59,083 bases of DNA from Burkholderiaceae bacterium (GTDB lineage Bacteria; Pseudomonadota; Gammaproteobacteria; Burkholderiales; Burkholderiaceae_D), in NCBI GenBank assembly GCA_019232795.1, contig JAFANH010000061.1, forward strand, positions 1-59,083. The letters run 5' to 3'. Shown piece after piece: positions 49,392 to 58,257 of the stretch (position 1 is the first letter of the stretch; each line of letters starts with the position of its first letter). Below the pieces are notes generated by a model. That model saw nothing but the letters and a program-made list of their open reading frames with translations, was not told the DNA's origin and searched no databases. Position numbers and translations under genes: made by a program.

Positions 49392-50551
49392 GGCGCGCTT
49401 GGGTCGGACCGGGGCAGATCGGCACAGCCGGCAAACACCGGCAGCTTGGCGTCGAGCAGCCCTTGCGCCATACCGTGCGCGACGACACCGTGGCCGCTCG
49501 CCGTCATATGGCCGTCCACCGGAAAGAACAGTGTCTCCGCATGGGCGACGCGGTGGAAGTTCTCATAGGTATCGACGAAAGTGATGCCGTGGCGCGCGGA
49601 GATCTCTGCAATGCGGCGGTCGATGGCCGCCGGATCGACACCCGCCGGGCGGTTGTCCATCAACGCGGCCTGGATGCGCTGCGGCGTGAAGACGATGGCG
49701 AACGGCACGCCTTCGTGATGGAAGCGGTCGGCCATTTCGCCGACCAGCAAATCGAAATCGCTCAAGCGCTTTTCCCACAAAGGGGTAAAGGGCGGGCGCA
49801 GATAATCGGCCTTGTCGCCGTGCATGAGGAATAGATCGACGTATTTCTCGCGGTTCTGGAACAGCAGGTATTGCGCGAACAGGGCGGCGCGGCTGTTCGA
49901 CAGCCAGGCCGAGACGCGGGCGACCAGGCCGCTGCGGTTTGCGGTTTCCTTTGCTTGCGCCGACGGCTTCTTTTCGATGCGCTCGGGATGCGCACGGTTT
50001 TGCAGCACTTGCGGATCGGTCAGGTCGACCAGCTCGTAGGGCGTGACCACCAGCGCGACCAGATCGGGTTTGAGCGCGAGCGCTTCGTCGGTGCGCAAGT
50101 ACTGGTCTATGACGTGATAGCCCGCCACCCCCATGTTCTGGATTTCCACGGGCCGCCGGCAGCTGGTGCTCAGGGCGGCGGCGGCGCGCGGCGCCAGCGC
50201 TTGCCGGTAATCGATCTTGAAACCCTCGGCGGTCGAGGCGCCCAGCAGCGCGATACGTGTGCTGCCCGGCGCCCGGTTCTTGCACGACTCTATGCTGCGG
50301 TAGCCGCATTCGTTGAAGCGGTAATCAACCAGCGGTCCTTCTGCCGCCTTGTTGCGGAAGCTGCAGGCGGGCGCGTAGCGGTAAGGCAGCACGGGGTCGG
50401 GCGTGCCGCAATTGCCGATTTGCGTTTCGTCGAAATAAAGGCCGGCCACCAGTTCCGCACCGCCGCCCAGCAGCAGTGCGGTCAGCAGAGCGATCAGAGG
50501 CAACAGAATAAAGTCGCGGCGCGGCAGCTTGTCCGGATCCTGGTCCGCCAT
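49388..50551 (-). CDS. SGNH/GDSL-type hydrolase, membrane-anchored
   Basis: A 387-aa protein with an N-terminal membrane anchor (FILLPLIALLTALLLGGGAEL). The SGNH block I is ALLGASTAEGF with Ser106. NMGVAGYHVIDQYL supplies the oxyanion Gly, and the C-terminal VDGHMTASGHG at about 345–355 supplies Asp/His. Like AlgJ/AlgX next to AlgI, it probably takes the acyl group on the periplasmic side and acylates the glycan. It overlaps the MBOAT gene by 4 nt and lies 4 bp after the FkbH gene, so it is translationally coupled. Confidence 0.85.
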   Translation of the reverse strand: MADQDPDKLPRRDFILLPLIALLTALLLGGGAELVAGLYFDETQIGNCGTPDPVLPYRYAPACSFRNKAAEGPLVDYRFNECGYRSIESCKNRAPGSTRIALLGASTAEGFKIDYRQALAPRAAAALSTSCRRPVEIQNMGVAGYHVIDQYLRTDEALALKPDLVALVVTPYELVDLTDPQVLQNRAHPERIEKKPSAQAKETANRSGLVARVSAWLSNSRAALFAQYLLFQNREKYVDLFLMHGDKADYLRPPFTPLWEKRLSDFDLLVGEMADRFHHEGVPFAIVFTPQRIQAALMDNRPAGVDPAAIDRRIAEISARHGITFVDTYENFHRVAHAETLFFPVDGHMTASGHGVVAHGMAQGLLDAKLPVFAGCADLPRSDPSAP

Positions 50552-50555
50552 CGTC

Positions 50556-52487
50556 TCAAGCCTCGGCGGGGTTGTGGCCGCTGGTGCGATGCACGGTCAT
50601 CGGCACCTGATACTGCGGTGCCGCGGCGACATCGAGTTCCCAACGCGTGGCGCCGTCGGCTTGCGTTTCCAGCAGCGCGAAACCGAGCTTGCTATAGTGG
50701 TCCTGCACCAGCGCGTTGCGCTCGGTCGGCAGGTAACGGCCAACGATGCGCGCGATGCCGGCGGCGCGCGCCTGTTCCAGCAATTCCATCAGCACCGCCT
50801 GTTCCACCTTGCGGTTGAGCACGCGGCAGCTCATCAGCCAGGTATCGATGTCCCAGGTATTGTCACTGCGGCGGCAGATCAGGACCGAGATCATGCCGTT
50901 GTCGCCGAAAGTGTCGGACAGGCGGATCTGCAAGCCGAAGCAATGCGGGTCGCGCTGCACTTCCAGCACTTCCGCCTCGGTATAGCGGCGCGTGGTCAGG
51001 TTGAACTGATTCGACTTGTTGATCAACTGCGTGATGCGCGAGCGCCCGATGTCGTCGAAAGGCGCGAAAGTGATGTGCATGTCGAGCGAAGCCAGATAGG
51101 CGTCGACATCACCGGCTTGCTGCATCAGTGCGACGCGGCGCGCATTGTCTTGATAAAAATCGGCGCGTTGCCGGTCTTCCGGCAAGTAAGCCACGGCTTC
51201 GAAATAGCCGCCGGCCAGCAGCGTACGCACGTAGTGGGCCGGGTCTGGCGGCAATTCCGGTACCGCCACCTGCGGCAGCAGTTGCCGCACCAAGCCGCGC
51301 TCGACGGGATTGTCGTCGAGGAAGACCATGGCATCGAGCCCCAGCGACAATTCTTCGGCGATGGCCTTGATATTGGTCGCCTTGTCATTCCAATTGGCCT
51401 GGAACACGGCAAAATGCTCTTCCTTGAGCAGCATCTCGGGATGGCGGCGGAAGGGCTGGCGCGCCACTTCGTCGGTATTCTTGGAGGAGACCGCCAGCAC
51501 GATGCCGCGCTCGCGCAAGGCCAGCGCGGTTTGCTGTACCGACAGATGGGCTTCTCCGGTCGGATCGCCCTGGCCGATGACGATGCCTTCCAGGTCGTCG
51601 TCGCCGATGACCCCGCCCCAGAGCGTATTGTCGAGGTCGAGAATCAGGCAGCGCCGGCTCTTGCCGCGCAGGGCGGCCACGATGCGGCTCGCATGTTCCG
51701 CGTACAGCGGCAGGAAATCGGCAGCGAACGGCAGCTTGGCCATGTTCCACAGCGTCGGGTCATGCCAGGCAGCCAGGCCTACAGTCTCGGCCAGCGCCGC
51801 GACGTCGAACAGCAAGTCGGGGCCGCCGGCCACGGCGTCAGCCAAACCGCGGTTGTAGGCGTCTGTTAGCTGGCGCAGGGTGCCGGGCAGCGCCAGGGCC
51901 AGGCTGCCGAACAGGGATTCGGGTGGACGGGCCAGCGTCTGCACGATACACACGGCCTTGCCATGGGCGTGGATGCCGGCGCGGATGGCGTCGATTTGCG
52001 CCAGGCTGGCGGCGACGGCAGCTTGCGCCGCTTCCGCATCGCCAGCCGGCGCTTTGAGCGGCAAGCCGCGATGGTCGATGGCGATCAGCACAGCGTCCGG
52101 CTGCGCGCGGTGCAACTGCGAATCGGCCGACAAGGCTTCCTGCAACACCTGGCCGTAATCGGTTTCGATGATCTCGAGCGCAATGCCGTGCCGCAGCGCG
52201 CTGGCGGCCAGGGCCGGCGCCAGGAAATTCGCGGTGGCGTTGCTGAGGATGGCGAGACGGAAGGGCGTCAGCGGGGCCAGGGTGTGGCCCTGCGCGCGCG
52301 TGCGCTGCAAGGCCTTGGCCAGACGCTCGAGATCGTTGCCGTCGAGCGCATGATTGGCCAGTGCCCGCAGCACGGTGCCGATATCGGTGGAGGCATCTAC
52401 ACTGGACGGTAGCGCCTTGCAGCGTGCGCCGAAGTCTTCGGGCTTGGGCGGCAGCCAGGCCAGGTCGCGGTAGAGCGCGTTCGTCAT
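50556..52487 (-). CDS. FkbH-like HAD-IIIC protein
   Basis: A 643-aa protein of the FkbH family, which loads a glyceryl group from 1,3-bisphosphoglycerate onto an acyl carrier protein. The start at 52487 overlaps the preceding stop codon by 4 nt. An N-terminal SGNH-like region (LAILSNATANFLAPAL) is followed by the HAD core with LILDLDNTLWGGVIGDD near residues 283–299 and VFLDDNPVERGLVRQ. The C-terminal GNAT-like region contains SDTFGDNGMISVLI and MSCRVLNRKVEQAVL. With an ACP gene two genes upstream, the glyceryl-ACP reaction is the best model. Confidence 0.9.
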   Translation of the reverse strand: MTNALYRDLAWLPPKPEDFGARCKALPSSVDASTDIGTVLRALANHALDGNDLERLAKALQRTRAQGHTLAPLTPFRLAILSNATANFLAPALAASALRHGIALEIIETDYGQVLQEALSADSQLHRAQPDAVLIAIDHRGLPLKAPAGDAEAAQAAVAASLAQIDAIRAGIHAHGKAVCIVQTLARPPESLFGSLALALPGTLRQLTDAYNRGLADAVAGGPDLLFDVAALAETVGLAAWHDPTLWNMAKLPFAADFLPLYAEHASRIVAALRGKSRRCLILDLDNTLWGGVIGDDDLEGIVIGQGDPTGEAHLSVQQTALALRERGIVLAVSSKNTDEVARQPFRRHPEMLLKEEHFAVFQANWNDKATNIKAIAEELSLGLDAMVFLDDNPVERGLVRQLLPQVAVPELPPDPAHYVRTLLAGGYFEAVAYLPEDRQRADFYQDNARRVALMQQAGDVDAYLASLDMHITFAPFDDIGRSRITQLINKSNQFNLTTRRYTEAEVLEVQRDPHCFGLQIRLSDTFGDNGMISVLICRRSDNTWDIDTWLMSCRVLNRKVEQAVLMELLEQARAAGIARIVGRYLPTERNALVQDHYSKLGFALLETQADGATRWELDVAAAPQYQVPMTVHRTSGHNPAEA

Positions 52488-52909
52488 GGGCTGCCCGGCG
52501 TGCCGTGAATCAGTTCGATCACGCCGATTCCGCTCACCAGGTGGAAGCTGACCGGCAGTCCGCCGAACAGCACCGCCGGTTTGGGCTCGGATACGGTGTG
52601 CACCTGCAGCCCGGCCTGTTCCAGGCTGCGCAGCGTGGCCTCGGCATCGGGCGCGCAGTAGCACAGGTGGTAGATCATGCTGTCGCGCCCCTTGATGATA
52701 TTGTCGATGGGCGAAGGCTTCTCTTGCGGCCAGATCACCTCGACGTCGGGCATATGCGCATGGTGGCGCATGGCCACGTTGACGCGCTGCAGGGGATCGT
52801 ATTCAACGGCGCCTTCGGTATAGCCGAGCGCAGCCAGGTAACGGAAGGCGTCTTCGGGCGTATGGACCGCCAGGCCGAAGTGATGAAAACGCATGCCCAG
52901 ATTGTGCAT
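52484..52909 (-). CDS. VOC-family protein (methylmalonyl-CoA-epimerase-like)
   Basis: A 141-aa protein. I take the ATG at 52909 (MHNLGMRFHHFGLAVHTPED); the longer frame runs back into the ACP gene and is not real. The VOC repeats show FHHFGLAV, then VEVIWPQEKPSP, then YHLCYCAPDAEATLRSLEQA and GVIELIHG, giving His and Glu metal ligands. It could epimerise or rearrange the ACP- or CoA-bound acyl unit. It is 13 bp after the ACP gene and overlaps FkbH by 4 nt. Confidence 0.82.
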   Translation of the reverse strand: MHNLGMRFHHFGLAVHTPEDAFRYLAALGYTEGAVEYDPLQRVNVAMRHHAHMPDVEVIWPQEKPSPIDNIIKGRDSMIYHLCYCAPDAEATLRSLEQAGLQVHTVSEPKPAVLFGGLPVSFHLVSGIGVIELIHGTPGSP

Positions 52910-52922
52910 GGCGAGCCAGGCG

Positions 52923-53168
52923 TCAGCTGGCGGCCTTGGCAGCGACCAGGTCGGCCAGCTCGCCCAGGTTCTTGAGCTTGCCGATTTCCGCCGCCGAGAA
53001 TTTGACGCCAAACGCTTTTTCGACCGACATGACCAGGCGCAGGTTGGACAGGCTGTCCCAGCCGTCGACGTCGCCGGCGGTCATGGCCGGAGCAGCTACC
53101 AGCTCATCATCGTCGAATACGTCGCGCATGATGTCGGTCAGTCTTGTATAGATATCGGCAGTCGCCAT
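52923..53168 (-). CDS. Acyl carrier protein
   Basis: An 81-aa carrier from the ATG at 53168, with AAGGGCCCGGGG upstream. The phosphopantetheine attachment site is Ser39 in DVDGWDSLSNLRL, and the four-helix ACP fold fits (IYTRLTDIMRDVFDDDEL at the start, IGKLKNLGELADLVAAK at the end). It heads the operon and is not linked to any fatty-acid synthesis gene, so it is a dedicated carrier. It is divergent from the Wzz-type gene with 139 bp between; that gap has the palindrome GTAATATTAC at 53254–53263. Confidence 0.9.
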   Translation of the reverse strand: MATADIYTRLTDIMRDVFDDDELVAAPAMTAGDVDGWDSLSNLRLVMSVEKAFGVKFSAAEIGKLKNLGELADLVAAKAAS

Positions 53169-53307
53169 CCCCGGGCCCTTCCCCATGCATTCACAAGTGT
53201 TTGTTATCAAGGCGCAATTTACAAATCCCTGCCCTGAGCGGATTTCATTTGTTGTAATATTACCATCGGATTTGCCGATCTATGGACAAGTTGAATAGGT
53301 TCGAATC

Positions 53308-55344
53308 ATGTTCGCCATACCGCGCTTGCGTTTAAGTCCCATTTTCGACATTTCCCGGCATGCCGACCCGGCCGAGCAAACACGCGCCGGCAACCGCCGC
53401 CGCCTGATGGTCTTCACGCTGGCGTTCACCCTCACTTTGCTGCCCGGGCTGACCTGGAATCTTTCGCGCCCGGGCGAGTATCGTTCGACCGCCCGTGTCC
53501 AGATTTCTCCCGGCAGTGTGACGGCGCAAGCGTCGCCGCCGGCCGTGCCGGGCGCCAGCGCAAGCGAGCCTGAGCAGCCTGCACCCCGTCCCGACCTGTT
53601 GAGCCAGGTGCAGGTATTGACCAGCCGCCCCCTGTTCGAGGAGGTGGCGCGCCGCATGGATGGCGGGTCGGCCGGCTCGGTTGCGGCACTGCAGGACAGC
53701 GTCGGCGCGACGCCGGTCCCCGGCACCGACATCGTCGAGCTGCAGGCGATCGGACTGCAGCCGCAGAGGCTGGCCCGCACTTTGAATACCCTGGTCGACG
53801 TCTATCGCGGTCAAATGCTGTCGAGCCACGGCAGCGACTCGCACGAGGCGGTCGACAATGCCCGCGACGAAGCCAGCCGCCTCGACAAAATCATTGCGGC
53901 CAAGCGCACGCAATTGGCCTCTTTTCAGGAGCAGAGCGGTGTCGTGTCGTCGGAGCGCAACGAGAACGAAGCGTTGGCGACCATGAAGGGCCTGTCCGAC
54001 GCACTCAACAAGGCCAACGAAGAAGCGGCCAAGGCTTCCGGCCGCGTACGCTCCTTGCGCGACGCCGCGGCGGCCGGTACCAGCCCAGTGTATTCCAAGG
54101 ACAACCCCACGCTGGCCGCCATCGAAAAGCGAATTTCGGAAACGCGCGAAGATTTGCGCGATATGCAGCGTACGTATACGCCCGAATTCATGGCCATGGA
54201 CCCGACGGCGCAATCCCTGCGCGCGCGCCTGGCGGAACTGGAGCAGCAATTGGCCGCGACGCGCAAGTCCGGCCGGGAAGCGGATCTGGCGGCGGCGGAA
54301 CAGGATCAAACCAATGCGAACGCCACGGTGGAGCGATTGCAGAAGCAGATCGAGGAGCAGCGCCGCGAGGTGCATGGCTTTTCTTCGAAATTCCATGAAG
54401 CGCAGGCCATGGAAGACGATCTGACCCGCCTGGAAGGCGCGCGCCGCAACGCCATGGAGCGCCTGGCCAAGCTTCAGGCCAGCGAAAACGGCCGCCTGCC
54501 CGCCCTCAAGATATTGGAAACCGCGAGCATGCCGCAGCATCCGTGGCGGCCCAACTACGTGCGGGACGGCTTGCTCAATCTGCTGGCTTCGTTTCTGTTC
54601 GGCTTGCTGGCCATGTGGTTCGTCGAGTTGTTCAATCGCGCGCCGACACCGGCGCCGGTGCAAACCATGGGCTTGTCGCCCGCGTGGCTGGAGCCATCCA
54701 TCGCGATGGGCGCAACGTTGGCGGCGCCGGAGCGGCCGCTAGAGCTGGACCATCGTCAGGCCCTGCCGCAATTGCCCGCGGCCGGCCCGCAATTGCCGCG
54801 CGAATTGAGCCAGCAGGAAGTCGGCGCGCTATTGGCCGGCGCCGAAGGCAGCGCCCGCCTGTTGTGTGCAACGATGCTGCTCGGCCTGACTACCGATGAA
54901 GTCAAGGCGCTGGCGGTAAAAGACCTCGATGCGGCCAACGCCAAGCTGGCCGTGCCGGGCGCATCGGCGCGCACCATCGCCTTGCCGCTCTGGCTGGCGC
55001 AGGCGCTGGCGACACGCAATGGCGCTGTTCCCGAACAGACTTTGTTCCACAATGCCTTGGCCCAACCCTTGAGCGACGCCGATATCAGCGCCAGCATCAC
55101 CTGCGCCGCGCTTGACGCCGGCTTGGAGGCGGCGGTGACGGTGTCGCCAGAAGTGCTGCGCCATAGCTGTATCGCCCACCTGGTGCGGCAGAATGTGCGC
55201 TTCTCGAATTTGGCGGCGCTGGTGGGGCAGCTCAGCGCCGGCGAGCTGGCTGCTTATGCCGGGATGGGGGAAGGCGTGAAGCGCGTCGGCGGCGAGGCTA
55301 TCGATCCCTTCATGCCCGCCTTGCGCGACTTCCAGTTTAACTAA
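53308..55344 (+). CDS. Wzz/GumC-type chain-length protein fused to a degenerate tyrosine-recombinase domain
   Basis: A 678-aa protein. Residues 33–52 form membrane helix 1; a Wzz-type beta/alpha region and long coiled coil (about 160–400) with ASMPQHPWRPNYVRDG precede helix 2 at about 420–440, as in GumC/ExoP co-polymerases. In place of a tyrosine kinase, residues about 500–665 look like an integrase catalytic domain: LSQQEVGALLAGAEG, MLLGLTTDEVKALAVKDLD, VSPEVLRHSCIAHLVRQNVR and LVGQLSAGELAAYAGM. The first Arg is Thr, the HxxR His is Glu, and the following His is Gln; the second Arg and the Tyr remain. It is therefore probably not a recombinase. I expect it to control glycan length or assembly. 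Confidence 0.8.
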   Translation: MFAIPRLRLSPIFDISRHADPAEQTRAGNRRRLMVFTLAFTLTLLPGLTWNLSRPGEYRSTARVQISPGSVTAQASPPAVPGASASEPEQPAPRPDLLSQVQVLTSRPLFEEVARRMDGGSAGSVAALQDSVGATPVPGTDIVELQAIGLQPQRLARTLNTLVDVYRGQMLSSHGSDSHEAVDNARDEASRLDKIIAAKRTQLASFQEQSGVVSSERNENEALATMKGLSDALNKANEEAAKASGRVRSLRDAAAAGTSPVYSKDNPTLAAIEKRISETREDLRDMQRTYTPEFMAMDPTAQSLRARLAELEQQLAATRKSGREADLAAAEQDQTNANATVERLQKQIEEQRREVHGFSSKFHEAQAMEDDLTRLEGARRNAMERLAKLQASENGRLPALKILETASMPQHPWRPNYVRDGLLNLLASFLFGLLAMWFVELFNRAPTPAPVQTMGLSPAWLEPSIAMGATLAAPERPLELDHRQALPQLPAAGPQLPRELSQQEVGALLAGAEGSARLLCATMLLGLTTDEVKALAVKDLDAANAKLAVPGASARTIALPLWLAQALATRNGAVPEQTLFHNALAQPLSDADISASITCAALDAGLEAAVTVSPEVLRHSCIAHLVRQNVRFSNLAALVGQLSAGELAAYAGMGEGVKRVGGEAIDPFMPALRDFQFN

Positions 55345-55393
55345 TATGTCACTGTGACAAATTGAATTCTGATCGCTTATTCACGTGGCAATA

Positions 55394-56314
55394 TCAAACT
55401 TCATCAAAATAGTCGGAGTCGATGCGTTTAACTACATATGAGGCAGATATCGACACACCTACGTCAAAATCGATCATTAAATCCGCCAAGCGGGTCCCAT
55501 CAATAAGTACAACTTTGGTATCAATTCGGGACGCATAATCTACTGCCTCAGCGGTGTACGATGACGTCGTGATAAATATTCCTTTCCTTGCGCGTTGACC
55601 TTGCAAAGCCCCGACAAATTTTTGAATATCGGGCCGTCCCACATTACCTTGCCAGCGCTTGGCCTGGATGAAAATTTGATCAAGGCCGAGTCGATCTTCC
55701 TTAATTACGCCATCTACACCACCATCCCCAGTCTGCCCTAGCCGTTCCCCCGCATCTTGTCTTGATCCGCCGTACCCCATTTTCACAAGTAATTCGACTA
55801 CTACTTGTTCAAAAAAACTTGGTGAGCAAGCGAGTAGACGTGCTAGCAGCTCTTGTGCCAATTGTTCACGAAGGGTTTGATGAGTCGCCTCTATTGATTC
55901 TTCGGGAGTTATGGCTCCGCTTGCAACTCCGGCCGTGGGTGCGGCATCTACACTGTGAATGGCGCCTTTGGATGACTCTCGAAATTCTATAAATTCGGGA
56001 AATTGCTCCAAGTATTTAACGTCTATTTTGGAAGGTTTACTGGCGATAGACTGCAAACCACGTTGAGTGATTTTAAATACCCCTCGCTTTGTGGCTTCAA
56101 TTAGACCTGCCTTTTTTAGGTATGTGCGTGCCCACCCAATGCGGTTCTTGAAAATTCCCTGCTGACCGCTTGGTAGCAGTTTCACTCTTTCGGCCGAAGT
56201 GAGAGAAAAATGCGTCGCTAACTTATCTTCTGCCTCTCTAAGCGTATGTTCATGCCCGTCGCTCAAAAAGGATAAAAAGGGCAGCATGCACGATTGATAG
56301 TCGGGGATGGACAT
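55394..56314 (-). CDS. mrr: Mrr-type restriction endonuclease
   Basis: A 306-aa type IV restriction enzyme that cleaves modified DNA. The N-terminal winged-helix Mrr_N domain covers about 5–90 (MLPFLSFLSDGHEHTLREAE). The catalytic Mrr_cat domain covers about 160–290, with FFEQVVVELLVKMGYGG, the acidic pair in GDGGVDGVI, and IFIQAKRWQGNVGRPDIQKF supplying the QxK of the PD-(D/E)XK fold. Base composition is more AT-rich than the upstream cluster, consistent with transfer. It follows the Wzz-type gene on the opposite strand. Confidence 0.92.
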   Translation of the reverse strand: MSIPDYQSCMLPFLSFLSDGHEHTLREAEDKLATHFSLTSAERVKLLPSGQQGIFKNRIGWARTYLKKAGLIEATKRGVFKITQRGLQSIASKPSKIDVKYLEQFPEFIEFRESSKGAIHSVDAAPTAGVASGAITPEESIEATHQTLREQLAQELLARLLACSPSFFEQVVVELLVKMGYGGSRQDAGERLGQTGDGGVDGVIKEDRLGLDQIFIQAKRWQGNVGRPDIQKFVGALQGQRARKGIFITTSSYTAEAVDYASRIDTKVVLIDGTRLADLMIDFDVGVSISASYVVKRIDSDYFDEV

Positions 56315-56847
56315 GGCGGCTCAGGAGACTTCCCATTGTGGACACGATAGGAATCTTAACCGGTCTTCACGGTCCCTTGTTATCTGCTTTTGAATTTCAG
56401 GTTTTATTAAAAAACCCTAAGCTTCAATTAGGCACAGTAATTGAAAGAGCCTAAATAAGTTGCTTACTGAAGACTGCCAAAAGCCGCCTGTTTCCTCATT
56501 CTGGTGTCGAGACTTCCCTCTAATGTCACTTCCTGGAAGGAATTGATGTTCTGTTGGCCCAAGAACGAAAGGTTGAATTCGAAAAGATTGTTGCTTACCG
56601 GTCAGGGGCGGCAGTTTTATGCCCCTGTTGCATGATGCGACCAACTGCAGAATCGAGCGCACCGATTGATACTCAAAAAATTACACTATCGTATAAATTG
56701 GGTGCTCGAAATTATACGTAGGTATAACTTCGACTATATATCACCAGTTCGCCCCGCATCGTGACCTGTTGCAGAAAGCCGGTGAGCAAATTTCGTCAAT
56801 AATGGTTGTCAAGTCGTCGAAAATTCCCTGGCCCACGAATAGTTGCC
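56315..56847. other. AT-rich gap in the accessory island
   Basis: This 533-bp gap has no convincing gene. A short open frame at 56417–56662 has no recognisable features. TATACGTAGGTATA at 56713–56726 is a small dyad, and 56680–56750 is very AT-rich. It may hold decayed sequence. Confidence 0.45.
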
Positions 56848-58158
56848 CTAAAGTCGCTCCCCGGGCGTCTTCCAAGATTTCAAGACGGCTAACGCATCCA
56901 CCTGCCCAATCAGTTTTCTGGCTTCGTCGATACGACCGAGTAAGTGCGCCTGCTCGCTCTCGTTTAGTCGACTGGCCTCCTGCGTAACCGAATCAAAATA
57001 GGCATGGATTCGTCTGGCTTGGTCCCAAGCCGTAATCGCGGCGAGTAGGTCGGTTCGTGCGTCGTTGGTAGCCTTCAGCTGTGCCGCACGCTTCTGTTCC
57101 AAGCGATATCGCTCCATTTCCTCTTGCCATTTCTGATGTTGTTCCTTCGCACGTTTTTCCGCCACTTCAATTTCCTGAGAAATGGTCGGCACGGACTCTT
57201 CAAGCTCCTTGGCGATTTTGTTTGCCATGGACGCAATCTGTCCGGGCTTGCTTTCGCGCCACTGCTTCGACCAGCTAATACCCCATAAACTGCAGTAAGC
57301 TTGCAGGCAAAGCCGGCCAGTTACCATCGTTTTATCCGCGGTCCAGTGTCGGTGGCCCTGATATTGGCGTAGCTGCGCTGGCGACAAATCGCGCAACGGG
57401 ATGTATTTACCATTCGAATACACCGATGAAACCTCTTCGGTCAATTCGACCAGCGTCAAGCCAATCGCAATGCCATCGACGTAGGCAACGGTTGGCCGCA
57501 GGGGTGACCATACCGTTTGGTAATACTGATTCTTGGTGGGTGCTACCCGCAGGTCGACTTCTGCCCTCTGCATGTGCAAGCCGGACGGGGCAATGACGAC
57601 GCGATGACCGCGCTGCTCCAGCGTTCCAAAAATCGTATTTGAGGCGCTCAATGCGACATCGAGCAACTGTTCTGAGACGACAATGTCGACCAGCAGTTTT
57701 TTCTGCGGGCGAAGCAATCCCTCATCGCCCTTTCGGCCCACAACAAAATGCGCTTTTGCATCGACCACGAGTGGGTGCTTGGTGTCGGGTCGAGGTCGCT
57801 TTTGTGGTGGTCTTGGCGGCCTTGAGAGGATAGGTTTGAAGGGCTGGGGCCACATGTCTACGGGCGTTTGTCCGCGACACCATTCCGTCACATCGCCAGG
57901 TTCGGCTGGCGGCAATGGCGGTTGATGTGGCTTTTGCCCATGTTCCAGTTTCGCCCAATAGCCGCGTGCCGGGCGCGGTACGCTCAGCTCAGTACAGACC
58001 CTGGCCATATAGCTCGACGACACGCCGAATCGGTTTGCTACGCGCAACATGGGTTCGCGCCACACCAAAGAATACAACTCGTCGCGGGTGACGTCGCGCT
58101 TAGCATCGGCGTCATCCAACTCCATCAGCTTTGAAGCAGGGATTGTGTCGCTGGTCAT
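56848..58158 (-). CDS. Uncharacterised HTH-containing protein
   Basis: A 436-aa protein. The N-terminal part has a helix-turn-helix (RDELYSLVWREPMLRVANRF, then GVSSSYMARVCTELSVP) followed by RPARGYWAKLEHGQ. A Pro-rich linker of about 75–125 leads to a mixed alpha/beta middle (LLVDIVVSEQLLDVALSASN). A long charged coiled coil at about 320–375 (EIEVAEKRAKEQHQKWQEEM) closes the protein. Proteins with this N-terminus occur in many proteobacterial islands without a known role. It is followed by Mrr and preceded by Fic on the same strand. Confidence 0.7.
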   Translation of the reverse strand: MTSDTIPASKLMELDDADAKRDVTRDELYSLVWREPMLRVANRFGVSSSYMARVCTELSVPRPARGYWAKLEHGQKPHQPPLPPAEPGDVTEWCRGQTPVDMWPQPFKPILSRPPRPPQKRPRPDTKHPLVVDAKAHFVVGRKGDEGLLRPQKKLLVDIVVSEQLLDVALSASNTIFGTLEQRGHRVVIAPSGLHMQRAEVDLRVAPTKNQYYQTVWSPLRPTVAYVDGIAIGLTLVELTEEVSSVYSNGKYIPLRDLSPAQLRQYQGHRHWTADKTMVTGRLCLQAYCSLWGISWSKQWRESKPGQIASMANKIAKELEESVPTISQEIEVAEKRAKEQHQKWQEEMERYRLEQKRAAQLKATNDARTDLLAAITAWDQARRIHAYFDSVTQEASRLNESEQAHLLGRIDEARKLIGQVDALAVLKSWKTPGERL

Positions 58159-58190
58159 ACGAGCTCCATGCCGGGAGTGGAGCGGTCAAT

Positions 58191-58228
58191 TTACCGCATA
58201 ACCGTGAAATTTGAATTTTGCGCGGTAA
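58191..58228. promoter_or_regulatory. Inverted repeat upstream of the HTH gene
   Basis: TTACCGC at 58191–58197 and GCGGTAA at 58222–58228 form a perfect 7-bp dyad with a 24-bp spacer, 33 bp or more before the start of the HTH gene. It could be an operator, possibly bound by that HTH protein. Confidence 0.45.
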
Positions 58229-58257
58229 GTTTACATTCGGAATTTTTTTCGCAATGT

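Noticed and set aside
56417..56662. An 81-codon frame in the accessory gap
   Set aside because: No ribosome site, membrane helix or family likeness; treated as non-coding.
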